Assembly (NCBI GenBank): GCA_902626435.1
Contig: CACOFO010000004.1
Span: forward strand, 1-52,763
Origin: an uncultured Prochlorococcus sp.
GTDB lineage: Bacteria > Cyanobacteriota > Cyanobacteriia > PCC-6307 > Cyanobiaceae
Direction of reading: 5' to 3'
Length of the DNA stretch: 52,763 bases
The notes under the pieces are model-generated. The model saw only the letters and a list, made by a program, of their open reading frames with translations. It did not search any database and had not been told where the DNA came from. The position numbers were made by a program, and so were the translations under genes. This document shows, one piece after another, positions 44,236 through 52,763 of this stretch (the stretch's first letter is position 1; each line of letters starts with the position of its first letter).

Positions 44236-45873
44236 ATGACTCAAGTTGATGTAATTAATATAAATTCTCCTTTTTTAGATCAAAAACCAGGAACTTCTGG
44301 TTTAAGAAAAAGTACTTTAAAGTTTCAGGAAGATCATTATCTAGAAATTTTTATTGAAGCAATCTTACAATCATTGGAGGATTTAAAATGTTCAACATTA
44401 GTAGTTGGCGGTGATGGCAGATATGGCAATATTGAAGCAATAGAAAAAATTGTCCAAATATGCGTTGCTCATAAAGTTCAAAAGGTTATTGTTCCAAAAC
44501 ATGGTTTATTATCTACTCCTGCTACATCACATTTAATTAGAAAAGAAAACGCTATTGGTGGAATTATTCTTTCTGCAAGCCATAATCCTGGTGGGATTGA
44601 TGGTGATTTTGGAGTGAAATTGAATATATCTAATGGTGGCCCAGCACCTGAGATAATTACCAATAAGATTTTCAAGGCTTCACAATTACTAACTAGTTAT
44701 AAAATTTGTAAAATTCAATTACCTGATTTTAGTGAATATGGGACTTATTCTTACGGTGAAACTACCTTAGAAATTATTGATGGATTAAAAGATTATTCTA
44801 ATTTGATGGAAAAAATTTTTGATTTTGATCAAATTAGCGATTTTTTAAAAAAAGACTTTTCGTTAATCTTTGATGCAATGAATGCGGTTACAGGTCCGTA
44901 TGCAAAAAATATTTTTGTTGAAAAAATGGGTCTTGCTCATGATTGTGTCATGAATGGCAATCCGTTAAAAGATTTTGGAGGTTTACATCCTGATCCTAAT
45001 CTTACTTACGCATCCCACTTAGCTGATTTGTTATTAAATAAAAAATCTTATAGTTTTGGTGCTGCTTGCGATGGAGATGGAGATAGAAATATGATTTTAG
45101 GAAATGCATGTTTTGTAAATCCTAGTGATAGCCTTGCAGTTATTACCGCTAATACCAAATGTGTCCCTGGTTATAAAGATGGTATTACAGGTGTGGCAAG
45201 ATCCATGCCAACCAGTTCAGCGGTTGATAATGTTGCTCGAGCATTAAATATACCTTGTTTTGAGACACCAACTGGCTGGAAGTTTTTTGGAAATCTTTTA
45301 GATTCTAATTTAATTACTTTATGTGGAGAAGAAAGTTTCGGAACAGGTAGTAATCATGTACGAGAGAAAGATGGATTATGGGCTGTTTTGTATTGGTTAC
45401 AAGTTTTAGCTGAGAAAAAGTGTTCGGTAAGTGATTTGATGCAGAATCATTGGAAACAATTTGGTAGGAATTATTATTCAAGACATGATTATGAGGCAAT
45501 TCCCTCAAATATTGCTAATCAAATCTTTGGTAATCTTACTGCTATGATCAAAAATTTAAAAGGAAGTAGTTTTGCTGGCCATTTAGTTAAAGTTGCAGAT
45601 AACTTTTCATATTTAGATCCCGTTGATAATTCCATAAGTGAAAATCAAGGATTAAGACTGGTTCTTGATGATAATTCTAGAGTAATTGTGCGCCTTTCTG
45701 GAACTGGGACTAAGGGTGCAACATTAAGACTTTACTTTGAGAAATTTTTCAATCCTCAACAGAATCTTTTGTTAAATCCTCAGGTCGCTTTGAAACCTCT
45801 TATAAATGATTTAGATGCTTTATTAAATATTTCAAAACTTACTCAAATGGAAACTCCTACAGTAATTACATAA
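44236..45873 (+). CDS. pgm: Phosphoglucomutase
   Basis: Interconverts glucose-1-phosphate and glucose-6-phosphate, feeding glycogen and sugar-nucleotide synthesis. 545 residues. Phosphoserine loop SASHNPGG (S115), metal loop DGDGDRN (D279 first), sugar-binding loop GEESFGTGSNHVREKDG and phosphate-binding RLSGTGTKGATLR. All are intact. The long form matches the eukaryote-like PGM1 group found in cyanobacteria. Confidence 0.95.
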   Translation: MTQVDVININSPFLDQKPGTSGLRKSTLKFQEDHYLEIFIEAILQSLEDLKCSTLVVGGDGRYGNIEAIEKIVQICVAHKVQKVIVPKHGLLSTPATSHLIRKENAIGGIILSASHNPGGIDGDFGVKLNISNGGPAPEIITNKIFKASQLLTSYKICKIQLPDFSEYGTYSYGETTLEIIDGLKDYSNLMEKIFDFDQISDFLKKDFSLIFDAMNAVTGPYAKNIFVEKMGLAHDCVMNGNPLKDFGGLHPDPNLTYASHLADLLLNKKSYSFGAACDGDGDRNMILGNACFVNPSDSLAVITANTKCVPGYKDGITGVARSMPTSSAVDNVARALNIPCFETPTGWKFFGNLLDSNLITLCGEESFGTGSNHVREKDGLWAVLYWLQVLAEKKCSVSDLMQNHWKQFGRNYYSRHDYEAIPSNIANQIFGNLTAMIKNLKGSSFAGHLVKVADNFSYLDPVDNSISENQGLRLVLDDNSRVIVRLSGTGTKGATLRLYFEKFFNPQQNLLLNPQVALKPLINDLDALLNISKLTQMETPTVIT

Positions 45874-45906
45874 ACTTTAAAGTAATGATTTTTTGATTTA
45901 ACTAAT

Positions 45907-47196
45907 ATGCATTCAGAAAATTTATTTACTGATTTTTCTCAAATAGAAAATAATGCTCCTTTGGCAGATAAATTGAGACCAAAGAATTTAGATGACTTTT
46001 TTGGCCAACAATCAATCTTAAATGAGAATTCGCTTTTAAGGAGTGCGATCTTAAAAGATAAAATTAGTAATTGCATTTTTTCTGGTCCCCCTGGTGTTGG
46101 AAAAACTACTCTAATTGAAATTATTTCTTTTAATACGCGGTCAAAATTAATTAAATTGAATGCAGTATTAACCAGTGTTAAAGAATTAAGAAATGCAATC
46201 TCTGATGCAAAAGAAAGATTGAAAAATTCTAAAAGAAAAACAATTTTATTTATCGATGAGGTTCATAGATTTACATCTGTGCAACAGGATGCTTTATTAC
46301 CTTCAATAGAGAATGGAATTATAACTTTTATTGGTGCTACAACTGAGAACCCCTTCTTTGCCGTTAATAAAGCTCTTGTTAGTAGGTCTCGTATTTTTAC
46401 ATTACTTCCTTTGGGTGAAAATGATTTGAAGAAGATAATACAAAAAGTTATAACTTACTATTCAAAACAAAAAGATTCAAAAAAGGTTTATTTAACCCCG
46501 GATGCAATAAGTCATTTAATTAATTTTTCTGGCGGTGATGCAAGAACATTAATTAACGCTTTAGAGATGGCTACAGAAACAACTCCTGAAAATGATGCTA
46601 AAGAAATAATGATTAATCTTTCAATAGCTGAAGATGCAATTCAAAAGAAAAATATTGTTTACGATAAAAATGGTCAAAATCATTACGATATTATAAGTGC
46701 ATTCATTAAGTCCATTAGAGGTTCTGATCCAGATGCAACTTTATTTTGGCTAGCCAATATGCTAGAGGCTGGTGAAGATCCTAATTTCATTTTTAGAAGA
46801 CTACTTATATCTGCTAGTGAAGATATTGGGATTGCTGATCCTAGTGCCATAGTTGTTGTACAGTCATGTTGTAATGCTTTTGATAGGGTTGGTTTTCCAG
46901 AAGGATTATATTTTTTATCTCAAGCTTCTTTATATCTAGCTATATCTCCAAAAAGTAATAGTACAAAAGGCATTTTTAAAGCAGTTGAGAAAATAAAATC
47001 TATCAATGCTTTTGAAGTGCCAAGTCATTTAAAAAATAATTCTAAAAGTTATGTAAATCCTCATAATTATCCACACAATTGGGTCTCACAAGAATATCTT
47101 CCTAAATCTGCAAAAGGTTTAAAAATATGGGAACCAAACAATAATGGATGGGAGAAAATCAAATATGAAGAACTGCTTAGAAGAAAAGAAATTTAA
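45907..47196 (+). CDS. rarA: Replication-associated AAA ATPase RarA (MgsA)
   Basis: 429 residues, a clamp-loader-like AAA+ ATPase that acts at stalled replication forks. N-terminal ADKLRPKNLDDFFGQ, Walker A SGPPGVGKTTL, Walker B FIDEVHRF, sensor FIGATTENPFF, arginine-finger region SRSRIF and SGGDARTLINALE. The C-terminal tetramerisation part includes IRGSDPDATLFWLANML. It converges with the PPTase gene, overlapping by 4 nt. Confidence 0.95.
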   Translation: MHSENLFTDFSQIENNAPLADKLRPKNLDDFFGQQSILNENSLLRSAILKDKISNCIFSGPPGVGKTTLIEIISFNTRSKLIKLNAVLTSVKELRNAISDAKERLKNSKRKTILFIDEVHRFTSVQQDALLPSIENGIITFIGATTENPFFAVNKALVSRSRIFTLLPLGENDLKKIIQKVITYYSKQKDSKKVYLTPDAISHLINFSGGDARTLINALEMATETTPENDAKEIMINLSIAEDAIQKKNIVYDKNGQNHYDIISAFIKSIRGSDPDATLFWLANMLEAGEDPNFIFRRLLISASEDIGIADPSAIVVVQSCCNAFDRVGFPEGLYFLSQASLYLAISPKSNSTKGIFKAVEKIKSINAFEVPSHLKNNSKSYVNPHNYPHNWVSQEYLPKSAKGLKIWEPNNNGWEKIKYEELLRRKEI

Positions 47197-47849
47197 AAAT
47201 TTTTTGAACAACAAATAATCTCAGGATTAAAAGTAGTTTTTTCTTTATAGGCTAAAGCAATAGTCCAATTATGGAAATTAATCTGTGAATAATTTAAATG
47301 TATATTTTTCTTTATGTGTATTAACTCTTTTTGCTTTTCAAAATAGTGCCAATGGTTTATGTCTTTAGCCAATTTTCCATGATCCCACTTTATAGCCGCT
47401 TCAACAGCACACCATTGATTTAATATCATATTTTTTGTTATGTAATTATCATAGATTGATTTGTTGGTATGAAAAAAATATTTTTCTGCAAATTTTACAT
47501 AGTTAAAATCTCTATCTGTTCTCTCAATATCAATCCCTATTTTGTTTTTATGCCAGACTATAGTAATGGCATCTTTACAATGACTTAAACTTATATTTCC
47601 CATGCCAGATGGTAAACTTGGAGGTTTTCCAGGATGAGCATTAATCGGAATTTCTAGGGGATCTAAATCAAAGAGTGTTGAAAGTGATTGTCTTAAATAA
47701 GCTCTTGTTTCTAAAAAAATATTTGATCTTGAACTTGATAGATTTTTTGCAGTTTTAATTTCTTCTACCGTTGCGACATCTTTTACACCTTTAATCTCAT
47801 AAAACCAAATTTTTGGTATTTTATATTCATACTCATTTAATAATTTCAA
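47193..47849 (-). CDS. 4'-phosphopantetheinyl transferase (Sfp/HetI type)
   Basis: 218 residues. Transfers phosphopantetheine from CoA to carrier proteins such as ACP. Core motifs: NISLSHCKDAI, IGIDIERTDRDF (metal) and WCAVEAAIKWDHGKL, a form of the family WxxKEA block with V in place of K. The apparent start is TTG at 47849, which overlaps the bcp ATG on the other strand. No Met codon suits better, so the start is uncertain. Confidence 0.82.
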   Translation of the reverse strand: MKLLNEYEYKIPKIWFYEIKGVKDVATVEEIKTAKNLSSSRSNIFLETRAYLRQSLSTLFDLDPLEIPINAHPGKPPSLPSGMGNISLSHCKDAITIVWHKNKIGIDIERTDRDFNYVKFAEKYFFHTNKSIYDNYITKNMILNQWCAVEAAIKWDHGKLAKDINHWHYFEKQKELIHIKKNIHLNYSQINFHNWTIALAYKEKTTFNPEIICCSKNF

Positions 47850-48316
47850 TGGCTCTTAAGGTTGGCGACAAAGCACCAGAATTTAAATTAAAAGATTCTT
47901 TTGAGAAAGAAGTGTCTCTTAGTGATTTTAAAGGTAAAAGAATAATACTATATTTTTATCCAAAAGATAATACTCCCGGATGTACTAAAGAAGCCTGTAA
48001 TTTTAAAGAGAATTGGGATCTACTCCAAAAAAATAATATTGTTGTTCTTGGTATCAGTAAAGATAATGCCCTTTCACATAGGAAGTTTATAGAAAAATTT
48101 AATTTACCCTTTATTCTTTTAACTGATCCTGAACCTTATAAAGTTTCTTCTGATTACGATAGCTATGGACTTAAGAAATTCATGGGAAAAGAGTATATGG
48201 GAATGATGAGAAATACATTTTTAATTGATACTAATGGCAATATCGAGAAAATTTACTTAAAGGTAAAAGCAGCAATAATGGCTGATCATATTATTGCGGA
48301 TCTTGGATTAAATTAA
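47849..48316 (+). CDS. bcp: Peroxiredoxin Q / BCP
   Basis: 155-residue thiol peroxidase that reduces H2O2 and lipid peroxides with thioredoxin. Peroxidatic Cys in DNTPGCTKEACNF, with the resolving Cys five residues on in the same motif. The frame is open to 47813, but MALKVGDKAPEF at 47849 is the family start. Its 5' end touches the PPTase start; it converges with coaX (4 nt). Confidence 0.94.
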   Translation: MALKVGDKAPEFKLKDSFEKEVSLSDFKGKRIILYFYPKDNTPGCTKEACNFKENWDLLQKNNIVVLGISKDNALSHRKFIEKFNLPFILLTDPEPYKVSSDYDSYGLKKFMGKEYMGMMRNTFLIDTNGNIEKIYLKVKAAIMADHIIADLGLN

Positions 48317-48320
48317 CTAA

Positions 48321-49007
48321 CTATTTGAGAGATAGGTAGTGTATGATCATTCCCTCCATAACCAAATTAGGAGCATTTATTATATTTTTTTTATTTGTTT
48401 CAAGAGATTTTGTAAGGAATTGAGAGTCTCCTCCACAAGTTATTAAGATATCCTTTAAGGGATTAAATGAACTCTTAATAACACTAGTAAGGGAATTGAT
48501 TACTCCTTTTAAAATTGCGTCCTCTGTATTAATTAAAAAATCTTTTGTAGGTATTTCAAATTTTTTTGGAACTTTAAGATTTTTTGTGTTTTGTTCCATT
48601 GATTTTAGTTGTGTTAGAAAACCTGGAATAAGTTGACCTCCCAAAATCGACCCATTTGAATTTAATTTTGTTATTGATAATATTGTTCCAAAATCTGCAA
48701 TTAGTAAATCTTTTTTAAAAGGGTTTTCAATAGTGTTTAGAGCTGCGAGACAAGCAAGAGCTCTATCAATTCCAAAATAATCAGGGAGATTTGATAACTG
48801 AATATCTTTGGTTTTTATTTCATTTTCTTCGTTCAGTGAAAAATTAGGAAATTTTCCTACAGAAGCCCAAATTAATTGATTGACATCTACGTCTTCTGGA
48901 ACCTTTTGTTCTTTTTTGGTATGGAAGAATTTAGATTGATTTTGAGAATAGTTAGCCCAGTGAAGCCTACTATTGCCCACTAACAAAAAATTTATATTTG
49001 AGACCAT
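48321..49007 (-). CDS. coaX: Type III pantothenate kinase
   Basis: First step of CoA synthesis. 228 residues, short for CoaX (about 250). ASKHA-fold marks: LIADFGTILSI and GGQLIPGFLTQL, then ITCGGDSQFL. The usual N-terminal phosphate loop DxGNT is changed to LLVGNSRLHWAN, a form also seen in related cyanobacteria. 15 nt after cysH on the same strand. Confidence 0.82.
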   Translation of the reverse strand: MVSNINFLLVGNSRLHWANYSQNQSKFFHTKKEQKVPEDVDVNQLIWASVGKFPNFSLNEENEIKTKDIQLSNLPDYFGIDRALACLAALNTIENPFKKDLLIADFGTILSITKLNSNGSILGGQLIPGFLTQLKSMEQNTKNLKVPKKFEIPTKDFLINTEDAILKGVINSLTSVIKSSFNPLKDILITCGGDSQFLTKSLETNKKNIINAPNLVMEGMIIHYLSLK

Positions 49008-49022
49008 TTTTTTATGATCAAT

Positions 49023-49748
49023 TCATTTATTTGTATGTATTCCACATTCTTGTTTAATTCCTCCAAATCGTGTATCCCTGCCTTTTGTTTGGATACCATC
49101 AGGAGTGCTGGAATGCCAATCGCCTACAGTAGAGTAACCTTTGCTAAAAAGTGGATGAGAAGGTAAATTAGACTCTTTCATATAATAAAAAATGTCTTTA
49201 TTTGTCCAATTTAATAAAGGCCTTAAAGAAAGTCTTGCCCGAATTTTGTCCAGGTATCTCATTTTGTTTCTGTTTTTTGTTTGGCCTGCTCTAACCCCGC
49301 TTGCCCAGCAATCAATATTATATTTTTCTAGACCATTCTCTAAAGGTTTTATCTTTCTTAATTCATGATACTTATCTAAATCATTCACTTTATTTGTTTC
49401 CCAAAGTTTTCCGTATATAGCCTCCATTCTTGCTGGAGATAATTCACTTTGCAGAACTTCTACTTCTAAGGCTAAATCTTCAATAAGCTTTTCAGCATAT
49501 TGGTATGTTTCTAGAGGTAGGTAACCTGTATCTATCCAAAATATTTTGATTTTTCTTTGCAGACATAATTTACTGACCATATCTAAAAGGACTGATGACT
49601 GTATTCCAAAACTTGTTGTAAGAGCAAATTGATTGTCAAACTTTTCATAACCCCATGAAAGAATTTCTTGAGGCTTCATATCTATCAGCTCCTGATTATA
49701 TTTATTTATTAATTCAGGTTCAATATTTTTTTGGATGTTTTCAATCAT
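49023..49748 (-). CDS. cysH: Phosphoadenylyl-sulfate (PAPS) reductase
   Basis: Reduces PAPS to sulfite with thioredoxin. 241 residues. ATTSFGIQSSVLLDMV, IDTGYLPLETY and C-terminal QECGIHTNK with the catalytic Cys. The CC..CXXC residues that bind the 4Fe-4S cluster in APS reductases are absent, so PAPS is the likely substrate. It sits next to coaX and near a DASS-family transporter. Confidence 0.92.
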   Translation of the reverse strand: MIENIQKNIEPELINKYNQELIDMKPQEILSWGYEKFDNQFALTTSFGIQSSVLLDMVSKLCLQRKIKIFWIDTGYLPLETYQYAEKLIEDLALEVEVLQSELSPARMEAIYGKLWETNKVNDLDKYHELRKIKPLENGLEKYNIDCWASGVRAGQTKNRNKMRYLDKIRARLSLRPLLNWTNKDIFYYMKESNLPSHPLFSKGYSTVGDWHSSTPDGIQTKGRDTRFGGIKQECGIHTNK

Positions 49749-49843
49749 TCTTCAATTTGGTTTTGAGTTTAATGTTATTTCGCTCAATTTGAAAATTATT
49801 CGTTTAGTTTAATAATACATTTACGCATAATAATATTTCGCTG

Positions 49844-51037
49844 ATGAAATCAATACAAAAACCAATAGTAATAGTTGGAGCAGGTTTTGCAGGTATGACC
49901 TTAGCTTTGAATTTAAAAAATCTTAATTCTTCTTTACCGATTCTTGTAGTTGATTCTGAATCTAACTTTATATTTAAACCTTTAATGTACGAAGTTTTAA
50001 GTAAAGAAATAAGAAGTTGGGAAGCTACCCCAAAATTTGCAAATATTTTTTCTGATGCAGGTATAACTTTTTTAAAAAATTGTTTAACCAAGATTTACTT
50101 CAAAGAAAATATTCTTGAATTTAGTGACAAATTAAAATTAAGCTATCAATATCTTGTGATTTGTACAGGATCTATTCCAAATAGTTTTACAATTAAAGGT
50201 GTAGATGAAAATTGTTATTTTTTTAATGATTTTGGTGATCTCAATAAATTGGAATCTTTTTTAAAAAAAATACAAAAAACTTCGTTTCATAAAAACTTAT
50301 TCATAGTAGGAGGCGGTCCCTCTGGTATCGAGCTGGCATGCAAAATTAAAGATATATTTATAGACCAATTTGAAATTAATGTAATAGAAAAATCAAATGA
50401 AATTCTTCATAGAAACAAAATTTTTAATAGAGAGCAAGCAGAAAAGGCACTAGAAAAAAGAAAAATCAACATTATTTTAAATTCTACAGTTAAAGAAGTT
50501 TCAGAAACTAAAATTTGTATTGTCAATGAGTTTGGAATAACTTCTTTGGATAAAGATATTGTTATTTGGACTGCAGGCGTTAAACCTAATTTGTCTTATT
50601 TAGAAACTAATGAAATAACAAAAAGATTTGGAAGAATTTTAGTTAATAATAATTTGCAAATAGAAAACTATAAAAACTGTTTTGCAATTGGCGATATTTC
50701 AATTATTGAAGGAATGGAGGATTTACCCATAACAGCTCAAGTTGCTATGCAGGAAGGCAATCATCTGGCTAAAAATCTAGAACTATTAATTCAAGGAAAG
50801 GATCCTTTACCTTTTGAATTTCAAGACAATGGTGAAATGATTAGCTTAGGGATAGGCGAAGCTTCAATTTCCGGGCTTGGGGTTACTTTATCCGGGAAAT
50901 TAGCTTTTGAGGCAAGAAGACTTATATATACTTCCAAGTTGCCTAATATTACGGAAAGCTTAAAATCTGCATCTTCTTGGATATTCCAAAAAAAATCTTT
51001 TTTTAAAAAGTTTTTTAAAAAAGATAATTCCATCTAA
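49844..51037 (+). CDS. ndbB: Type 2 NAD(P)H dehydrogenase (NDH-2)
   Basis: 397-residue FAD protein that passes electrons from NAD(P)H to quinone without proton pumping. FAD site IVIVGAGFAGMTLAL, NAD site FIVGGGPSGIELACK, and late motif NCFAIGDISIIEG. The tail is Phe/Lys-rich (KKSFFKKFFKKD) and probably an amphipathic membrane anchor. No EF-hand. The symbol is by analogy to cyanobacterial ndb genes. Confidence 0.85.
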   Translation: MKSIQKPIVIVGAGFAGMTLALNLKNLNSSLPILVVDSESNFIFKPLMYEVLSKEIRSWEATPKFANIFSDAGITFLKNCLTKIYFKENILEFSDKLKLSYQYLVICTGSIPNSFTIKGVDENCYFFNDFGDLNKLESFLKKIQKTSFHKNLFIVGGGPSGIELACKIKDIFIDQFEINVIEKSNEILHRNKIFNREQAEKALEKRKINIILNSTVKEVSETKICIVNEFGITSLDKDIVIWTAGVKPNLSYLETNEITKRFGRILVNNNLQIENYKNCFAIGDISIIEGMEDLPITAQVAMQEGNHLAKNLELLIQGKDPLPFEFQDNGEMISLGIGEASISGLGVTLSGKLAFEARRLIYTSKLPNITESLKSASSWIFQKKSFFKKFFKKDNSI

Positions 51038-51086
51038 ACTTTTTTGAAATATTGTTTTTGGGTATATTGAGTTAAATAAGTTTTAT

Positions 51087-52763
51087 ATGAATTTAATTGC
51101 AGTAGTTAGTAATAATCTTGATGCGTTTATAACGGTACTTATTTTAATAATGTCAATAATTTTGTTTATCAAAAATACCATAGCTCCAGAATTGACTGGC
51201 TTGTTATGTGTTGGAATATTTATAGCCACTGGGGTTCTTCCTCCTGAAAAAGCTTTAGCTGGATTTGGTAGCCCATCTTTAATTACTCTTATGGGTTTAT
51301 TTGCAGTTTCCTCTGCATTATTTAAAAGTGGTGCTTTAGATAGAGTAAGAGAACTGATTTCTTATGAAAGTATTAGAACGCCAAGGAAATTAATTTCTTT
51401 AATAGGTTTTTTGATTGCTCCAATATCTGGAATTGTACCTAACACTCCTGTAGTAGCATCTTTGTTACCTTTGATTGAAGGTTGGTGCGAGCGGAGAAAG
51501 ATATCACCATCAAAAGTGTTATTACCTCTTTCTTTTGCTACTTTACTAGGCGGAACTCTAACATTATTAGGTAGCTCAGTAAATCTTCTTGTTAGTGATA
51601 TTAGTCAACAATTAGGTTACGGAGCTTTGGAATTATTTAGTTTGACTTCAATAGGAATTCCTGTGTGGCTTATAGGCACAATCTACATGATTTTAGTTTC
51701 TGATATGCTTTTGCCAGATAGAGGGAGAGATAAGGAGTTTATTAAAAATGGGGATATGAATATATACTTTACTGAAGTTACTATCCCCTCTACTTCAGAA
51801 TTAGTTGGACAATCTGTCAGAAATAGTAGATTACAAAGACGATTTGACGTTGATGTTCTGGAATTGCAACGAAATGGAAAAGTTATTCTTCCTCCTTTAG
51901 CAGATAGAAAGATTGAACCAGATGATAGATTAATAATACGCGTTACAAGGGCAGACTTATTTAGGCTGCAGCATGAACATACCATTCTTTTAGGGGAAAA
52001 GAAAACATCTTTAGACGGAGCTAATGTTTTCTCAGATGATGAGGGCACTAAAACTTTTGAAGCTTTATTACCTGCAGGCTCAACTTTAGCTGGTGCAAGT
52101 TTGAGAGAATTAAGATTCAGGCAACGCCATAATGCAACAGTTTTGGCGCTCAGAAGAGGCCAACAAACTGTTCAGGAGAGATTAGGTCAAGCTGTTTTAA
52201 GAGCAGGCGATGTTTTACTATTGCAAGCGCCGTTAGATTCAATAAGAGGTTTACAGGCGAGTAATGATTTGCTTATTTTAGATCAATTTGAAGATGATTT
52301 ACCTGTCTTGATAAAAAAACCTATCTCGATTGCAATTGCAATAGGAATGGTGGTTTTGCCGTCGGTTACTAATATTCCATTGGTAGGTTCAGTTCTTTTG
52401 GCAGTGATTGCAATGGTTGCTTTTGGATGTTTAAGACCTGCAGAAATACAAAAATCAATTAGGTTAGACGTCATTTTATTGCTGGGATCCTTATCTTCTT
52501 TTAGTGTTGCTATGCAGGTAACAGGATTAGCAGATTTAATTGCATTCAATCTTAATTTTGCTCTTGATCGATTACCTCTGTATTTTGCACTAGTTGTAAT
52601 TTTTGTATCAACTGTTATCCTTACCCAATTTATCAGTAATGCTGCTTCGGTTGCTTTGATTTTGCCCGTTGCCATTGAATTCTCAAACGTTTTAGCGATT
52701 TCACCCAGTGCTTTGATAATGCTTGTTTTATTTGGAGCAAGTCAATCTTTCTTGACTCCAATG
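51087..52763 (+). CDS. DASS/SLC13-type anion transporter with RCK_C domains, 5' part
   Basis: 559 codons in view; the gene runs off the window without a stop. Membrane spans at the start (about 15-185), then a soluble insert (about 215-390) with two TrkA-C/RCK_C-like repeats (VTIPSTSELVGQSVRNSRL and LLPAGSTLAGASLRELRF), then more spans. GIVPNTPVVASLLPL and LTQFISNAASVALILP are the two SNT-like substrate loops of the DASS fold. Relatives carry sulfate, dicarboxylates or arsenite. With cysH nearby, sulfate is a fair guess but unproven. Confidence 0.85.
   Translation, partial: MNLIAVVSNNLDAFITVLILIMSIILFIKNTIAPELTGLLCVGIFIATGVLPPEKALAGFGSPSLITLMGLFAVSSALFKSGALDRVRELISYESIRTPRKLISLIGFLIAPISGIVPNTPVVASLLPLIEGWCERRKISPSKVLLPLSFATLLGGTLTLLGSSVNLLVSDISQQLGYGALELFSLTSIGIPVWLIGTIYMILVSDMLLPDRGRDKEFIKNGDMNIYFTEVTIPSTSELVGQSVRNSRLQRRFDVDVLELQRNGKVILPPLADRKIEPDDRLIIRVTRADLFRLQHEHTILLGEKKTSLDGANVFSDDEGTKTFEALLPAGSTLAGASLRELRFRQRHNATVLALRRGQQTVQERLGQAVLRAGDVLLLQAPLDSIRGLQASNDLLILDQFEDDLPVLIKKPISIAIAIGMVVLPSVTNIPLVGSVLLAVIAMVAFGCLRPAEIQKSIRLDVILLLGSLSSFSVAMQVTGLADLIAFNLNFALDRLPLYFALVVIFVSTVILTQFISNAASVALILPVAIEFSNVLAISPSALIMLVLFGASQSFLTPM

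Noticed and set aside
51683-52675. Two long minus-strand ORFs
   Set aside because: Antisense to the clear DASS transporter frame that runs off the window.
1-52763. CRISPR arrays, IS elements, prophage genes, rRNA operon
   Set aside because: None seen: no regularly spaced repeats, no transposase, integrase or phage structural motifs.

Overview
This window looks like a chromosomal segment of a high-light-adapted Prochlorococcus. It is very AT-rich and densely packed. It carries marine picocyanobacterial genes: psbX, ycf66, a high-light-inducible protein gene, paired flavodiiron genes, sufBCDS and a type-2 NADH dehydrogenase. A circularly permuted ssrA encodes the tag ANKIVSFSRQTAPVAA, which I recognise as the marine picocyanobacterial tag. 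No rRNA, IS element or CRISPR array was seen. One tRNA is present, tRNA-Leu with anticodon AAG.

Layout. 1-6032: 3' end of a class B penicillin-binding protein gene, then a leftward group flv3 > 48-aa small protein > flv1 > NADPH-dependent FMN reductase. The 797-nt flv3-flv1 spacer holds a small ORF with a strong Shine-Dalgarno, a terminator-ended candidate sRNA on the opposite strand, and a perfect 20-bp palindrome. 6154-15928: housekeeping genes in alternating orientation (alaS, speA, ndk, thiO, gatB, coaE, argJ). 15896-18033: a small accessory stretch. The last ~33 bp of argJ are repeated imperfectly at 17161-17193, bracketing an AT-rich methyltransferase gene and non-coding DNA with short repeats. 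Next come a small membrane protein gene and an overlapping ParA-like ATPase gene. 18184-22524: aldo/keto reductase, permuted tmRNA, an RlmL-type 23S rRNA methyltransferase, a YqjD/YqjE-like membrane protein pair, a tiny membrane protein, and a small protein resembling the LigD phosphoesterase domain. 22607-28653: smc, a PRC-barrel protein, an LpxB-like protein and tRNA-Leu. 28916-35481: accC, a YggT protein, psbX and ycf66, then a leftward run def > HIT > 92-aa protein > ABCD-type ABC transporter > hli. 35539-44202: an S9 peptidase, the sufBCDS operon, and three poorly known genes including a Rho-N/DUF4912 protein. 44236-52763: pgm, rarA, a phosphopantetheinyl transferase, bcp/prxQ, coaX, cysH, a type-2 NADH dehydrogenase, and a DASS/SLC13 transporter that runs off the end.

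How the genes work together. Several serve redox and photoprotection: Flv1/Flv3 for O2 photoreduction, the FMN reductase, NDH-2, PrxQ, the HLIP, and PsbX/Ycf66. Fe-S assembly (sufBCDS) and sulfate reduction (cysH) share a need for sulfur, and the adjacent DASS-family transporter could bring in an anion such as sulfate. CoaE and CoaX are both CoA-pathway enzymes, and the PPTase consumes CoA. Most convergent gene pairs meet within a few nucleotides, so there is little room for ordinary terminators.

The best candidates for something not yet described are the argJ-tail duplication around the methyltransferase gene, the flv3-flv1 spacer, the ParA/overlapping membrane protein pair, and the LigD-phosphoesterase-like mini-protein. 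All functional names come from reading motifs by eye. No database search was run.
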